Source: CAVYUC01 sp963783085 (lineage in GTDB: Bacteria > Bacteroidota > Bacteroidia > Bacteroidales > Prolixibacteraceae). Taken from it: a DNA stretch of 64,000 bases. The position numbers and the translations under genes were made by a program. This document shows, in pieces, positions 1 to 8,290 of the stretch. Position 1 is the first letter of the stretch; each line of letters opens with the position of its first letter. The notes beneath the pieces are model-generated. The model saw only the letters and a list, made by a program, of their open reading frames with translations. It ran no database searches and was not told where the DNA came from. The stretch spans positions 248,001 to 312,000 of the forward strand of contig CAWAMJ010000006.1 in NCBI GenBank assembly GCA_963783085.1, written 5' to 3'.

Positions 1-253
1 GCGGATTCGGATAATAACCGAGCCCAGAAATGTACACCTTGTTTTGTTCGAGCACCGATTTTATCTCTGCAGCTTTATTATCATCGGTTTCATCTGCATC
101 GATATGGGTAACTCCTGCGTAGCGGCGCTCGGCTTTTCCAACCGGCCAGCTCATCATTTCAACACATTTAAACCCGTTTTCCGATGCAAACTGAACCACT
201 TCTTCGAAACTTTTATCGCCCAGGATGGCGCTAACAAATCCTAAGTCTAACAT
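1..253 (-). CDS. sugar phosphate isomerase/epimerase (TIM-barrel), N-terminal part
   Basis: The minus strand from the ATG at 251-253 reads MLDLGFVSAILGDKSFEEVV and continues for 84 codons to the window edge, so the C-terminal part lies outside. The opening beta strand, the FxCVEMMSWP segment and the acidic DADE stretch resemble the xylose-isomerase-like AP endonuclease 2 superfamily. Members of that family isomerise or epimerise sugars or sugar phosphates in the cytoplasm. The gene follows the Gfo/Idh oxidoreductase and the AlbA_2 regulator on the same strand, with a 19-bp gap to the latter. Pairing with Gfo/Idh genes is common in Bacteroidota carbohydrate catabolism. The substrate cannot be told from a fragment. 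Confidence 0.75.
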   Translation of the reverse strand, partial: MLDLGFVSAILGDKSFEEVVQFASENGFKCVEMMSWPVGKAERRYAGVTHIDADETDDNKAAEIKSVLEQNKVYISGLGYYPNP

Positions 254-272
254 GGTATTTTTGTTTAATTGA

Positions 273-1634
273 TTATTTATCTACTATCCAGTATCCACCT
301 GATTTTCTGCTTCCCCGGCGCTCAATCCTGTTCGTATCAGATAATGCTTTAATCTGGCGTTCCACAGTTTTTACCGGACGCGAGAGCAGATTGGAAATTT
401 CTTTTGCCTGAACTCCTGGCTTGGCAGCAATAATTCTCAATAATGATTTTAATCCCTCATTTAATCCCTCAATTAATCCCTCATTTAATCCCTCATTTCC
501 AGATTTTAACAGAGTTCTTTTAAATTCAACAGCAAAAAAATAATTATAATGAAAAGTAACCTCCGGCAAACCGGCTTTTTCGACCTCCTGTTTAATCCGG
601 GAAATTCCGGTTCCCAGTTTTTCAATAAAACCTGCGCGTTGCATAATGTTGGCAAGATTTGCATTTCTGGCAAGACTATATGTGCCAAAATCTTTTGCAG
701 GCATTCCTTTTGGCAGCCCTCCGGGATTGGAAACCACTATTCTGTCCGGGAAAACTTCAACCACGACCCTTGCGCCGGTTTCAAGGTAATCGCGATGAAC
801 TACAGCATTTAAAATCGCTTCACGCAATGCCACTTTAGGCACTTCCCAAATATCTTCGCGAATCGTGTTTTGTATTTTGGCTCCAACATTAATGTGCCGT
901 TCGACAAAAGAAAGTGCACTTTCGATATTGGTGAAAAAATCATCGTTAAAATCTTTCCGATCAACAATATCAACCTTTTCCGGAGTACGAAAAGTAACAC
1001 ATGTAATATATGCGTGATGCAAAAATACTTCCGGAGAATCAGTAAAAATCAGTAGTCCTGCATTGGTGAAAAAAGTTTTGTCATTTTGAATTTGAATTGC
1101 CCCGAGACTTTGCAGGACTGCATTTCTATCAACATCGCGCGAAATTCCGGAGAGCTTTAAAAATCGCTTCCACTGGTTTGTTGAGAAATACCGGGAAAAA
1201 TCGATGTCGGTTCGAACGCGCCCGTCAAATTTTATCCGTCCCTCTTTTTCCAGAAATTCCAGAATCGTATCGGTACGCATTTTTTGAGAATTGGCTCCGC
1301 TTCTTAAATAGAATCCGCCGGTCGTTCGGTGGGGTTTGGTTTTACTTTCAGGGACTTCTATTTGCAAAACATTGTTGGTGAGCTGCTTGGTTTGTATTTC
1401 AACCGGTGGGTCGCATTCATTGGCAAATTCCTGAACTTTAGAAATTAAATGATTATTGATTGTTATTCCCAACACGTTTCCGTCATCTTCCACACCCAAA
1501 AATATATTGCCACCGGATGCATTGGCGAATGCAACCAACTCCTTTTTTAAATCGCTGTTTATATTGCGTTTAAATTCGGTGTAGTAACCTTCTCCTTGTG
1601 CAATTTTGTTTTTTAGTTCGCTGGATACCATCAA
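273..1634 (-). CDS. AlbA_2/Schlafen-domain ATP-binding transcriptional regulator-like protein
   Basis: The 453-aa protein has an N-terminal AlbA_2 (Schlafen-type, putative nucleic-acid-binding) domain at about residues 10-125, with the family signature YTEFKR...ELVAFANASGGNIFLGV. A GHKL-ATPase-like region around residues 265-370 contains EAILNAVVHRDY, and the C-terminal 60 residues form a winged helix-turn-helix. This layout is often annotated as a RecG-like helicase or ATP-dependent regulator, but no helicase motifs are visible. Between the ATPase and the winged helix lies a low-complexity NEGL/IEGL stretch encoded by a 12-bp tandem repeat at 448-495. The start MMVSSEL offers two adjacent ATGs. 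The DNA target is unknown; neighbours on the same strand suggest a sugar-metabolism locus, but the link is weak. Confidence 0.8.
   Translation of the reverse strand: MMVSSELKNKIAQGEGYYTEFKRNINSDLKKELVAFANASGGNIFLGVEDDGNVLGITINNHLISKVQEFANECDPPVEIQTKQLTNNVLQIEVPESKTKPHRTTGGFYLRSGANSQKMRTDTILEFLEKEGRIKFDGRVRTDIDFSRYFSTNQWKRFLKLSGISRDVDRNAVLQSLGAIQIQNDKTFFTNAGLLIFTDSPEVFLHHAYITCVTFRTPEKVDIVDRKDFNDDFFTNIESALSFVERHINVGAKIQNTIREDIWEVPKVALREAILNAVVHRDYLETGARVVVEVFPDRIVVSNPGGLPKGMPAKDFGTYSLARNANLANIMQRAGFIEKLGTGISRIKQEVEKAGLPEVTFHYNYFFAVEFKRTLLKSGNEGLNEGLIEGLNEGLKSLLRIIAAKPGVQAKEISNLLSRPVKTVERQIKALSDTNRIERRGSRKSGGYWIVDK
448..495 (-). repeat. 12-bp in-frame tandem repeat inside the AlbA_2 gene
   Basis: Four tandem copies of the unit TTTAATCCCTCA (units at 448, 460, 472 and 484; the third has ATT for TTT) encode the repeated tetrapeptide NEGL/IEGL on the minus strand. 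The unit is a multiple of three, so copy-number change would lengthen or shorten the linker without breaking the frame. Confidence 0.9.
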
Positions 1635-1701
1635 TTTGTAGCTAATTAAAAGGAAGATTCTTTTAACTTTTTAATTTGCCAGGATTCATGAAATTTAGGT
1701 T

Positions 1702-3030
1702 TTACACTCCCGGAAGTTTCCACGGTTTCCGGTATTCCGGGGTGATGAAATTATTGGCTTTTTCGTTGTTGGTAAAGCGGTTTTTTTCATCGTCCCATTC
1801 CAGAACAGTTGCGCCAATGCGTGCTGCAATGTTTGGGATATGTGCATGCAAAGCGGCAGCCCGCCCTTTTTCCGGCGTGCACGATGTTTCTTCGCGCGTC
1901 TTTATACATTCCAGAAAATTATCAACATGAAAACGATGTGCATCTTTGCTTTTATCGTATGAAACTTCCTCTGTTTTTGGCGCATTCTTTTCATTGTCCC
2001 ATTCCGGGTATAAATGATAGCGGTTGCGGTTGGTAACAATTGTTCCTTTTTCACCAATGAATTCAACACCGTACGGCGTATCATACGGCCCCTGCTGGGT
2101 ACCGGCGGTCATGTCCCAGTTAATCACGTACTTGTCTTTCGGGAAAATGACATTCATGGTATCAAACGTTTCGCGATCCATTTTTTGTTTCGAAAGGTTG
2201 GCTGCATAGGTTATGGTTGTTTTTGGCGGTTCAATTAAATCGCCGGCCCAGATTCCCATATCGAGCAGGTGCACGCCCCAGTCCGACATCAGTCCGCCGC
2301 CGTAGTCCCAGTAATGGCGCCAGCTTCCGTGAAAACGGTTTGGATTAAACGGCCGCTTGGGCGCCGGTCCCAACCAGAAATCGTAATCAACACCTGCAGG
2401 CACCGGTCCGTCGGGTTTTGGCGTGGAGCCAAGTCCGTAGTTAAAATTCGCCCAGATATTCACTTTCCGCAGGGTCCCGATTTCCCCTGATTTTATCAGG
2501 TTCATCGAATCGATAAACGTTTTATTGTCGCGCTGCTGCTGACCCACCTGAACAACCCGGTTGTAGCGCTTTGCCGCTTTCACCATGATGTTGCATTCGC
2601 CAATCGTATTGGCCATTGGCTTTTCAACATACACGTCTTTTCCGGCCTGGCAGGCCGAAACCATAATCAGGCAGTGCCAGTGGTCGGGAGTGCCAATTAT
2701 TACCGAATCGATGTCGTTTCGTTCCAGTACTTTGCGAAAATCGCGGTACAATTCCGGCGATTGGCTGTAATCGGTTTTTACAGTCTGCGCACGTTCGTTC
2801 AGCACATTTTCGTCAACATCACACAGGGCAACGCAATTAACCATTCCGGTGTCGAGGTGGTGTTTCAGAATTCCAAAACCCATATTCCGGCAGCCAATCA
2901 ATGCCACATTTACTTTATCGGACGGAGCAAAATCTGCCGACCAAACTTTTTCAGGAATTACAGCGGCCACTCCAATTGCCGAAGCTGCCAATGCTGAATT
3001 TTTAATGAAATTTCTTCTTGATGGATTCAT
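1702..3030 (-). CDS. Tat-exported Gfo/Idh/MocA family oxidoreductase
   Basis: The 442-aa protein starts with a twin-arginine signal (SRRNFIKNSALAASAIGVAA) and then a Rossmann fold (VALIGCRNMG, about residues 42-52). The EKP motif in VYVEKPMANTIGE marks the catalytic lysine region of Gfo/Idh/MocA enzymes. The C-terminal half carries the family's alpha/beta dimerisation domain, with SDWGVHLLDMGIW as a typical segment. Such proteins oxidise or reduce sugars with tightly bound NAD(P), and Tat export fits folding with cofactor before translocation. The substrate cannot be assigned. A homologous Tat Gfo/Idh gene is at 60820-62184. It is co-directional with flanking genes, 39 bp after the HU/SPOR gene. 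Confidence 0.9.
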   Translation of the reverse strand: MNPSRRNFIKNSALAASAIGVAAVIPEKVWSADFAPSDKVNVALIGCRNMGFGILKHHLDTGMVNCVALCDVDENVLNERAQTVKTDYSQSPELYRDFRKVLERNDIDSVIIGTPDHWHCLIMVSACQAGKDVYVEKPMANTIGECNIMVKAAKRYNRVVQVGQQQRDNKTFIDSMNLIKSGEIGTLRKVNIWANFNYGLGSTPKPDGPVPAGVDYDFWLGPAPKRPFNPNRFHGSWRHYWDYGGGLMSDWGVHLLDMGIWAGDLIEPPKTTITYAANLSKQKMDRETFDTMNVIFPKDKYVINWDMTAGTQQGPYDTPYGVEFIGEKGTIVTNRNRYHLYPEWDNEKNAPKTEEVSYDKSKDAHRFHVDNFLECIKTREETSCTPEKGRAAALHAHIPNIAARIGATVLEWDDEKNRFTNNEKANNFITPEYRKPWKLPGV

Positions 3031-3069
3031 GTTGTTTTGGTTTAGTATTGATTATGTGCTAATATTATT

Positions 3070-4140
3070 TCACTCGTTTAACTTTTCAAAAACCCACGCA
3101 CCGGAGCCGGGATGTTTTTCAAGAAAATTATTTTGAGCCTTTACTGCCTCTGCTTCAGAATTATAGGTTCCTATGCCTACCAAATAATAATTTCCTTTTT
3201 TACCCAGGTGAAAAGGTTGATAACCTTCATCTTGAAGCTGACTAAAATATTTATTCGCATTTTCTTCTTCTTTAAAACTTCCGCCTATCAGGTAAAATTT
3301 CCCAGGTTCGGTTGTTATTGTATTAATACTGTTTTCAGTATATTCCTGTTGATTTTCAATGGTTTCAGAGGGAGCGGCAGGAACAATACCTGTTGAATCC
3401 GAAAATGGTATCGTTTGTTCCTCAGACGACGGTTTTTCAATTTTAATTTCCACCGTATCGGGTTTGGTTTTTTTCTGAAAAACGTACATATATATTCCTG
3501 CAGCTGCGAGCGGGAGTAAAATTAATAGTAACCATAACCATCCTCTTTTTTGTTGCCGTTCGGGTTCATTATTTTTTCGAGGCGCCAACTGTTCCACCGG
3601 CTCAAATTCAGGTTCATCTGCCGGTTCCGGTTTTTCATCCTCTTTAGCAGGGCCGTCTTGTTCGTCGGACGTTTCTGCAACAGGAGCTTCTTCTTTCGGA
3701 ATTTCTTCTTGTTTTTCTTCCGGCTCGGGTTCTTTTAACGAAGCAATATTTAAACCGTATGATTCTAAATCAAGGTTTTCATCTGATGCAGGTTCAAAAT
3801 GAATCTCATTGGCATCATCCGGATAAAACAAACCGATATTTTCTATCGTAACCCGCTCTCCTTTATCCAGTTGATATAAAATAAAATCCCTTTCTTCTTC
3901 GATTTTTTTCAGGGCGTCAAAATGGGAGATATCTTCCTGATGGGCAACATATTCAACAAGCAAACCATCGTTGTTCCTGATTTTTGAATTGAACGAAATT
4001 TCCTTCGAAGGCGGCAGTACCTGCTCCTCTTCCTCTCTGATTTCGGCAGGTTTATGAATTAAACTGAAAGCGCCAAAACCCGGAACAATAACCGTTTCAT
4101 TTTCCGGAAGCAGCTGGCTGATGTATAATCCTAATTTCAA
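3070..4140 (-). CDS. HU-CCDC81-like domain / transmembrane / SPOR protein
   Basis: The 356-aa protein has an N-terminal region (1-115) like the bacterial HU-CCDC81 domains, with LLPENETVIVPGFGAFSL and a second basic/acidic half. An acidic Pro/Glu-rich linker (about 135-190) and a positively charged stop KR precede one transmembrane helix (about 201-221, GWLWLLLILLPLAAAGIYMYV). After a Ser/Thr-rich linker comes a C-terminal SPOR domain (about 281-353, FYLIGGSFKEEENANKYF). SPOR domains bind denuded peptidoglycan at septa. The predicted topology puts the HU-like part in the cytoplasm and SPOR in the periplasm, so it may tie an intracellular partner to the division-site wall. Family architecture is known in Bacteroidota; function is inferred. 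Confidence 0.85.
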   Translation of the reverse strand: MKLGLYISQLLPENETVIVPGFGAFSLIHKPAEIREEEEQVLPPSKEISFNSKIRNNDGLLVEYVAHQEDISHFDALKKIEEERDFILYQLDKGERVTIENIGLFYPDDANEIHFEPASDENLDLESYGLNIASLKEPEPEEKQEEIPKEEAPVAETSDEQDGPAKEDEKPEPADEPEFEPVEQLAPRKNNEPERQQKRGWLWLLLILLPLAAAGIYMYVFQKKTKPDTVEIKIEKPSSEEQTIPFSDSTGIVPAAPSETIENQQEYTENSINTITTEPGKFYLIGGSFKEEENANKYFSQLQDEGYQPFHLGKKGNYYLVGIGTYNSEAEAVKAQNNFLEKHPGSGAWVFEKLNE

Positions 4141-4410
4141 ACTGATGGGTTTTAAAGTTAATGAATCGATTAAAAAACAAGTCGAAAATACAAATATTAG
4201 CCGCTAAAAGCAATGCCACTTTTTAAATGCTTTTAATGTTTGCGGGAAAAAGTAATTATCATATGGTTCTCGATGACATTTAACAAACAAATAAATTTTT
4301 TATGATATGGAAAAAGAGGTAATTTTAACCTGAAAAGAAAAAAATCAAACTAAACAGTAAACCTGTATGTTTTACCAGTAATTTGCCGACTGTCAACATA
4401 AACTTTGATT

Positions 4411-5364
4411 ATGAAAAGAATTTTAATTACCGGTGGCGCCGGATTTGTTGGATCCCATTTATGCGAAAGGCTGTTAAACGAAGGGAACGAAGTAATTTGT
4501 CTCGACAATTTTTTCACCGGTAAAAAGAGCAAGATAATTCAGCTACTCGGCCACCCTTACTTTGAACTGGTACGCCACGATGTAACTATGCCTTATTATA
4601 TTGAAGTGGATGAAATATACAACCTGGCCTGCCCTGCATCGCCGGTTCATTACCAGCACAACGCCATTAAAACCATAAAAACTTCGGTAATGGGCGCTAT
4701 AAACATGTTGGGGATTGCTAAACGGACCGGCGCGAAAATATTACAGGCGTCTACGAGTGAAGTTTACGGCGACCCGGAAATGCATCCGCAGCCGGAAAAC
4801 TACTGGGGAAATGTGAATCCAATTGGCGTCCGCTCCTGTTACGACGAAGGAAAACGGTGTGCTGAATCGCTATTTGTAAATTACCACGTTCAAAACCAGG
4901 TAGAAATTAAAATTGTAAGGATTTTTAATACTTACGGTCCGAAAATGGAACCCGACGACGGACGTGTGGTTTCGAACTTTATTATGCAGGCGCTTCAAAA
5001 CAAGGATATTACAATTTTTGGCAGCGGAAAACAAACGCGTAGTTTTCAGTACGTCAGCGATTTGGTGGAAGCGATGATTCGAATGATGGCCACTGAGAAA
5101 TCTGTAACCGGTCCCATAAATGTTGGCAATCCAGGCGAATTTACCATGCTGGAGCTGGCACAGGAAATTCTCGATTTAACCAACTCGAAATCGAAAATTA
5201 CATACATGCCGCTTCCCGACGATGACCCCACTCAGCGCCGGCCGGATATTTCGCTGGCAAAGAAAAAGTTGAACGGTTGGGAACCCAAAATTCCACTTCG
5301 TGAAGGGCTGATAAAAACCATCGGATATTTCGAACAATTACTGAAAAACCAGCAAAAAGGCTGA
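4411..5364 (+). CDS. uxs: UDP-glucuronate decarboxylase (UDP-xylose synthase)
   Basis: This 317-aa extended short-chain dehydrogenase has the NAD-binding GGAGFVGSHL (residues 8-17), STSEVYG and the catalytic pair Y144/K148 in RSCYDEGKR, which is diagnostic for UDP-glucuronic acid decarboxylases. It converts UDP-glucuronate to UDP-xylose, a precursor for surface polysaccharides. The ATG at 4411 is preferred over an in-frame TTG two codons upstream. It is followed by galE and rfbB on the same strand, forming a nucleotide-sugar cluster. The C-terminal DPTQRRPDIS motif also fits the family. Length is normal. Confidence 0.92.
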   Translation: MKRILITGGAGFVGSHLCERLLNEGNEVICLDNFFTGKKSKIIQLLGHPYFELVRHDVTMPYYIEVDEIYNLACPASPVHYQHNAIKTIKTSVMGAINMLGIAKRTGAKILQASTSEVYGDPEMHPQPENYWGNVNPIGVRSCYDEGKRCAESLFVNYHVQNQVEIKIVRIFNTYGPKMEPDDGRVVSNFIMQALQNKDITIFGSGKQTRSFQYVSDLVEAMIRMMATEKSVTGPINVGNPGEFTMLELAQEILDLTNSKSKITYMPLPDDDPTQRRPDISLAKKKLNGWEPKIPLREGLIKTIGYFEQLLKNQQKG

Positions 5365-5432
5365 GTTTAATAACATTTCTTAATTTTTTTGACATTGCTC
5401 CAATTCCCGAATACCGGCTGGTTTTATTTTTC

Positions 5433-5440
5433 TATTTTTG
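5433..5440 (+). promoter_or_regulatory. candidate -7 box (TATTTTTG) for galE
   Basis: The octamer matches the Bacteroidota -7 consensus TAnnTTTG, 13 bp before the galE ATG. No convincing -33 TTTG is present at the right distance, so support is partial. Confidence 0.4.
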
Positions 5441-5453
5441 AAAAAAACTGAAA

Positions 5454-6482
5454 ATGGCAGGGAAAATTTTAGTTACTGGAGGAACAGGTTATATCGGTTC
5501 ACATACCGCAGTTGAATTACAGGAATCAGGTTTTGACATAATAATTGTGGATGACCTGTCGAACTCAAGCATTGAGGTTATTGACAACATCTCGAAAATT
5601 ACCGGAACGAGACCAACTTTTGAGAAATTTGATTTAGCCGACCGGGAGAAAACCGATGAATTCTTTAGCAGAAACGCAGATATCGCAGCTATCATTCATT
5701 TTGCTGCATCGAAAGCGGTAGGCGAGTCAGTGGAAAAACCGCTGCATTATTACCGCAATAACCTGGTATCGCTGATGAACCTGCTCGAGTGCCAGATTAA
5801 ATACAACGTTCCCAATATGGTTTTTTCGTCATCATGTACGGTTTATGGTCAGCCCGAAAAGCTGCCGGTAACCGAACGCACGCCACGCAAAGACGCGGAA
5901 TCGCCTTATGGAAATACCAAGCGGGTGAATGAGGATATTTTGTACGATACCATAAAAGCGAATCCGCAGTTAAAAGGTATTGCACTTCGCTATTTTAATC
6001 CAATTGGCGCACATCCGTCCGCATTAATTGGTGAATTGCCGCTGGGGGTGCCGCAAAATCTGGTGCCGTTTATTACTCAAACCGCAGCCGGAATGCGTGA
6101 GGAATTGAAGGTTTTTGGCGATGATTATAATACACCCGATGGCTCCGCTATCCGCGACTACATTAACGTTGTGGATTTGGCAAAAGCTCACGTGGTTGCC
6201 ATCGAACGATTATTACACGGAAAGAACAAATCCAACTACGAAGTTTTTAATCTGGGCACGGGAACCGGGCTGTCAGTTTTGGAAATCATAAAAAATTTTG
6301 AAAAAACTACCGGCGTTAAACTGAACTATAAAATTGTGGATCGTCGTGCAGGTGATATCGAAAAAATCTGGGCAGACACTGCATACGCCAATGAAGAATT
6401 AGGCTGGAAAGCAGAAAAAGGTTTGGAAGAAACACTACTTTCTGCCTGGAACTGGGAAAAGTATGTTCGCGGAATGAAATGA
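5454..6482 (+). CDS. galE: UDP-glucose 4-epimerase
   Basis: The 342-aa protein has the GalE signature GGTGYIGSHT at residues 8-17, the SSSCTVYG strand, the catalytic YGNTK (YxxxK) and the typical LRYFNPIGAHPSALIGE substrate loop. It interconverts UDP-glucose and UDP-galactose using bound NAD. The ATG at 5454 gives a start at the expected distance from the glycine motif. It lies 89 bp after the UDP-glucuronate decarboxylase gene and 62 bp before rfbB. Length is normal for GalE (about 340 aa), so the call is secure. Confidence 0.95.
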   Translation: MAGKILVTGGTGYIGSHTAVELQESGFDIIIVDDLSNSSIEVIDNISKITGTRPTFEKFDLADREKTDEFFSRNADIAAIIHFAASKAVGESVEKPLHYYRNNLVSLMNLLECQIKYNVPNMVFSSSCTVYGQPEKLPVTERTPRKDAESPYGNTKRVNEDILYDTIKANPQLKGIALRYFNPIGAHPSALIGELPLGVPQNLVPFITQTAAGMREELKVFGDDYNTPDGSAIRDYINVVDLAKAHVVAIERLLHGKNKSNYEVFNLGTGTGLSVLEIIKNFEKTTGVKLNYKIVDRRAGDIEKIWADTAYANEELGWKAEKGLEETLLSAWNWEKYVRGMK

Positions 6483-6501
6483 TTGAAATTAGACTATAGT
6501 T

Positions 6502-6509
6502 TAATTTTG
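6502..6509 (+). promoter_or_regulatory. candidate -7 box (TAATTTTG) for rfbB
   Basis: The octamer matches TAnnTTTG 35 bp upstream of the rfbB ATG. The upstream TTG at 6483-6485 is closer than the usual 19-20 bp spacing, so this is a weak call. Confidence 0.4.
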
Positions 6510-6544
6510 AAAATGATTTTTTAATTTCACCGAAAAATATAAAA

Positions 6545-7594
6545 ATGAAAATACTTATCACCGGCGGCGCCGGATTTATCGGTTCACATGTTGTTCGACT
6601 TTTTGTAGAGAAGTATCCTGAATATGAAATAGTTAACCTTGATAAATTAACATACGCCGGAAATCTGGCCAATTTGAAAGACGTTGAAAACCAGCCCAAC
6701 TATGAGTTTGTAAAAGGTGATATCGTCGACGGCGATTTCATTTTGAGACTATTTGAAGAAAAACAATTCGACGGTGTAATTCATCTCGCTGCCGAATCGC
6801 ATGTAGACCGGTCGATTGCCAACCCTACGGAATTTGTAACTACAAATGTTGTTGGGACAGTGAATTTGTTAAATGCAGCCAAACATATTTGGAAAGATAA
6901 TTTTTCAGGCAAGAAATTTTATCACATTTCCACCGACGAAGTTTACGGTTCGCTGGGTGAAGAAGGTATGTTTACTGAAGAAACCCGGTACGATCCACAC
7001 AGCCCGTATTCCGCGTCAAAAGCCGGTTCCGACCATTTTGTACGGGCTTATAACGATACGTTTGGCCTGCCGGCGGTTATTTCAAACTGCTCGAATAATT
7101 ACGGTTCGTACCAGTTCCCGGAGAAATTAATTCCTCTGTTTATCAACAACATAAAAAATAAAAAACCGCTGCCGGTATATGGAAAAGGCGAAAATATACG
7201 CGACTGGCTTTGGGTGGTCGATCATGCACGGGCAATCGATGTTATTTTTCATAAAGGTAAGGTTGGCGAAACGTACAACATTGGCGGTTTCAATGAATGG
7301 AAAAATATCGATCTTATCCGGGTTATGAGCCGGGTGATGGACAAAAAGCTGGGTCGCAAAGAAGGTGAATCGGAAGAATTGATAACTTTTGTAAAAGACC
7401 GTGCCGGTCATGATCTGCGGTATGCCATCGATGCTACTAAAATCAAAAATGAACTGGGTTGGGAACCGTCGCTCCAGTTTGAAGAAGGTATTGAAAAAAC
7501 CATCGACTGGTACCTGAAAAATACCGAATGGCTGGATAACGTAACTTCCGGCGATTACCAGAAATATTACGAGGAGCAGTATGTGAAACGATGA
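6545..7594 (+). CDS. rfbB: dTDP-glucose 4,6-dehydratase
   Basis: The 349-aa enzyme has GGAGFIGSHVV at the N terminus, the HISTDEVYGSLG strand with the catalytic Asp-Glu pair, and YSASKAGSDHFVRAY containing YxxxK. NCSNNYGSYQFPEKLIP is highly characteristic of RmlB/RfbB. It removes water from dTDP-glucose to give the 4-keto-6-deoxy intermediate for dTDP-rhamnose and other deoxysugars. No rfbA, rfbC or rfbD lies next to it here, so the rest of the pathway must be elsewhere. Length is normal. Confidence 0.95.
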   Translation: MKILITGGAGFIGSHVVRLFVEKYPEYEIVNLDKLTYAGNLANLKDVENQPNYEFVKGDIVDGDFILRLFEEKQFDGVIHLAAESHVDRSIANPTEFVTTNVVGTVNLLNAAKHIWKDNFSGKKFYHISTDEVYGSLGEEGMFTEETRYDPHSPYSASKAGSDHFVRAYNDTFGLPAVISNCSNNYGSYQFPEKLIPLFINNIKNKKPLPVYGKGENIRDWLWVVDHARAIDVIFHKGKVGETYNIGGFNEWKNIDLIRVMSRVMDKKLGRKEGESEELITFVKDRAGHDLRYAIDATKIKNELGWEPSLQFEEGIEKTIDWYLKNTEWLDNVTSGDYQKYYEEQYVKR

Positions 7595-7608
7595 TATTTT
7601 TATCTTCA

Positions 7609-7643
7609 GCAGAGATGCAATGCATCGCGTCTTTACCTCTACG
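7609..7643. repeat. dispersed hairpin repeat (GATGC-AAT-GCATC) between rfbB and lipoprotein gene
   Basis: The gap between these convergent genes contains GATGC at 7614-7618 and GCATC at 7622-7626 within AGAGATGCAATGCATCGCGT. Similar GAGATGC...GCATCGCGTCTC units are common dispersed intergenic repeats in Bacteroidota. It could also help terminate transcription of both genes. Confidence 0.6.
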
Positions 7644-7658
7644 ATCGATATTTCCGGA

Positions 7659-8018
7659 TTAATTTTTTGAACATGCGTATATAATTTTCCGGTTAGCCAC
7701 CTGCTCATTAAAAGCTAACCAATCTTCATAACTATTCAAAACAAGAATTTCCTCTCCAAGGCAGTCGTAAACCGGAACGTCTTTGATGACGCTTTGACAA
7801 AGCGGATCATTCATCAGTGGCCAAAAAATGGTTTTACCATTAAATTCGGCCTGAAAAATGGAAACGGTGCAGGTACAATGCTGCAATTCGTTCACCCAAT
7901 CGGCCATCCATTGCATCTCGAGTGGATTTTCAGGATTGCAGCGAGTAGAAACTGTTTCTTTTTTTTGGCAACCAGAAGCAATCAACAAGAAAAATAATAT
8001 GACTACCTTGAATTTCAT
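7659..8018 (-). CDS. small predicted lipoprotein of unknown function
   Basis: The 119-aa product starts with a short lipoprotein signal, KFKVVILFFLLIASGCQKKE, with lipobox IASGC near residue 17. The mature part contains several cysteines (CNPENP, LQHCTCTVSIF, DPLCQS, VYDCLGEE) and no domain I recognise. The CTCTVSIF segment and the final KIIYACSKN suggest a small folded periplasmic domain. It is convergent with rfbB and separated from it by a repeat. Function unknown. Confidence 0.65.
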   Translation of the reverse strand: MKFKVVILFFLLIASGCQKKETVSTRCNPENPLEMQWMADWVNELQHCTCTVSIFQAEFNGKTIFWPLMNDPLCQSVIKDVPVYDCLGEEILVLNSYEDWLAFNEQVANRKIIYACSKN

Positions 8019-8077
8019 ATTTCAACAAATTTAAGTGCATAATTTATAATTCATATTTCAATGTCGTTTAATTAACG

Positions 8078-8144
8078 CTGTCAAGTCTATAGACGTTGAC
8101 AGGTTAGGTCCTGCAGACTTGTCAGCGTGCGAAGCTCCTGACAA
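8078..8144. repeat. pair of adjacent inverted repeats in the gap before the amidase gene
   Basis: CTGTCAA (8078-8084) and TTGACAG (8096-8102) flank the palindrome GTCTATAGAC. A second hairpin follows with TTGTCAG (8119-8125) and CTGACAA (8138-8144). An outer inverted match, AATGTCGTT near 8060 and AACGACAT near 8182, frames them. This resembles a small palindromic intergenic element. The rest of 8019-8290 is AT-rich with no gene. Confidence 0.65.
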
Positions 8145-8290
8145 CGTCGAACAATTAAGAATAATATTTTTTACTAACTCAACGACATCAATTCATATTT
8201 TATGAATTACATTTTATGCATTAATGATGACTTGCCGTTTTAATCCGGAATTTCTAACTTCAAACACAAAATTAATAAAGCTAAAAACAA

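Noticed and set aside
448..495. Possible CRISPR-like array
   Set aside because: Units are 12 bp without spacers and are inside a coding frame, so this is a coding tandem repeat.
273..1634. RecG-like helicase
   Set aside because: Similar proteins carry that label, but no Walker A/B helicase motifs are present; the domains are AlbA_2, a GHKL-like ATPase region and a winged helix.
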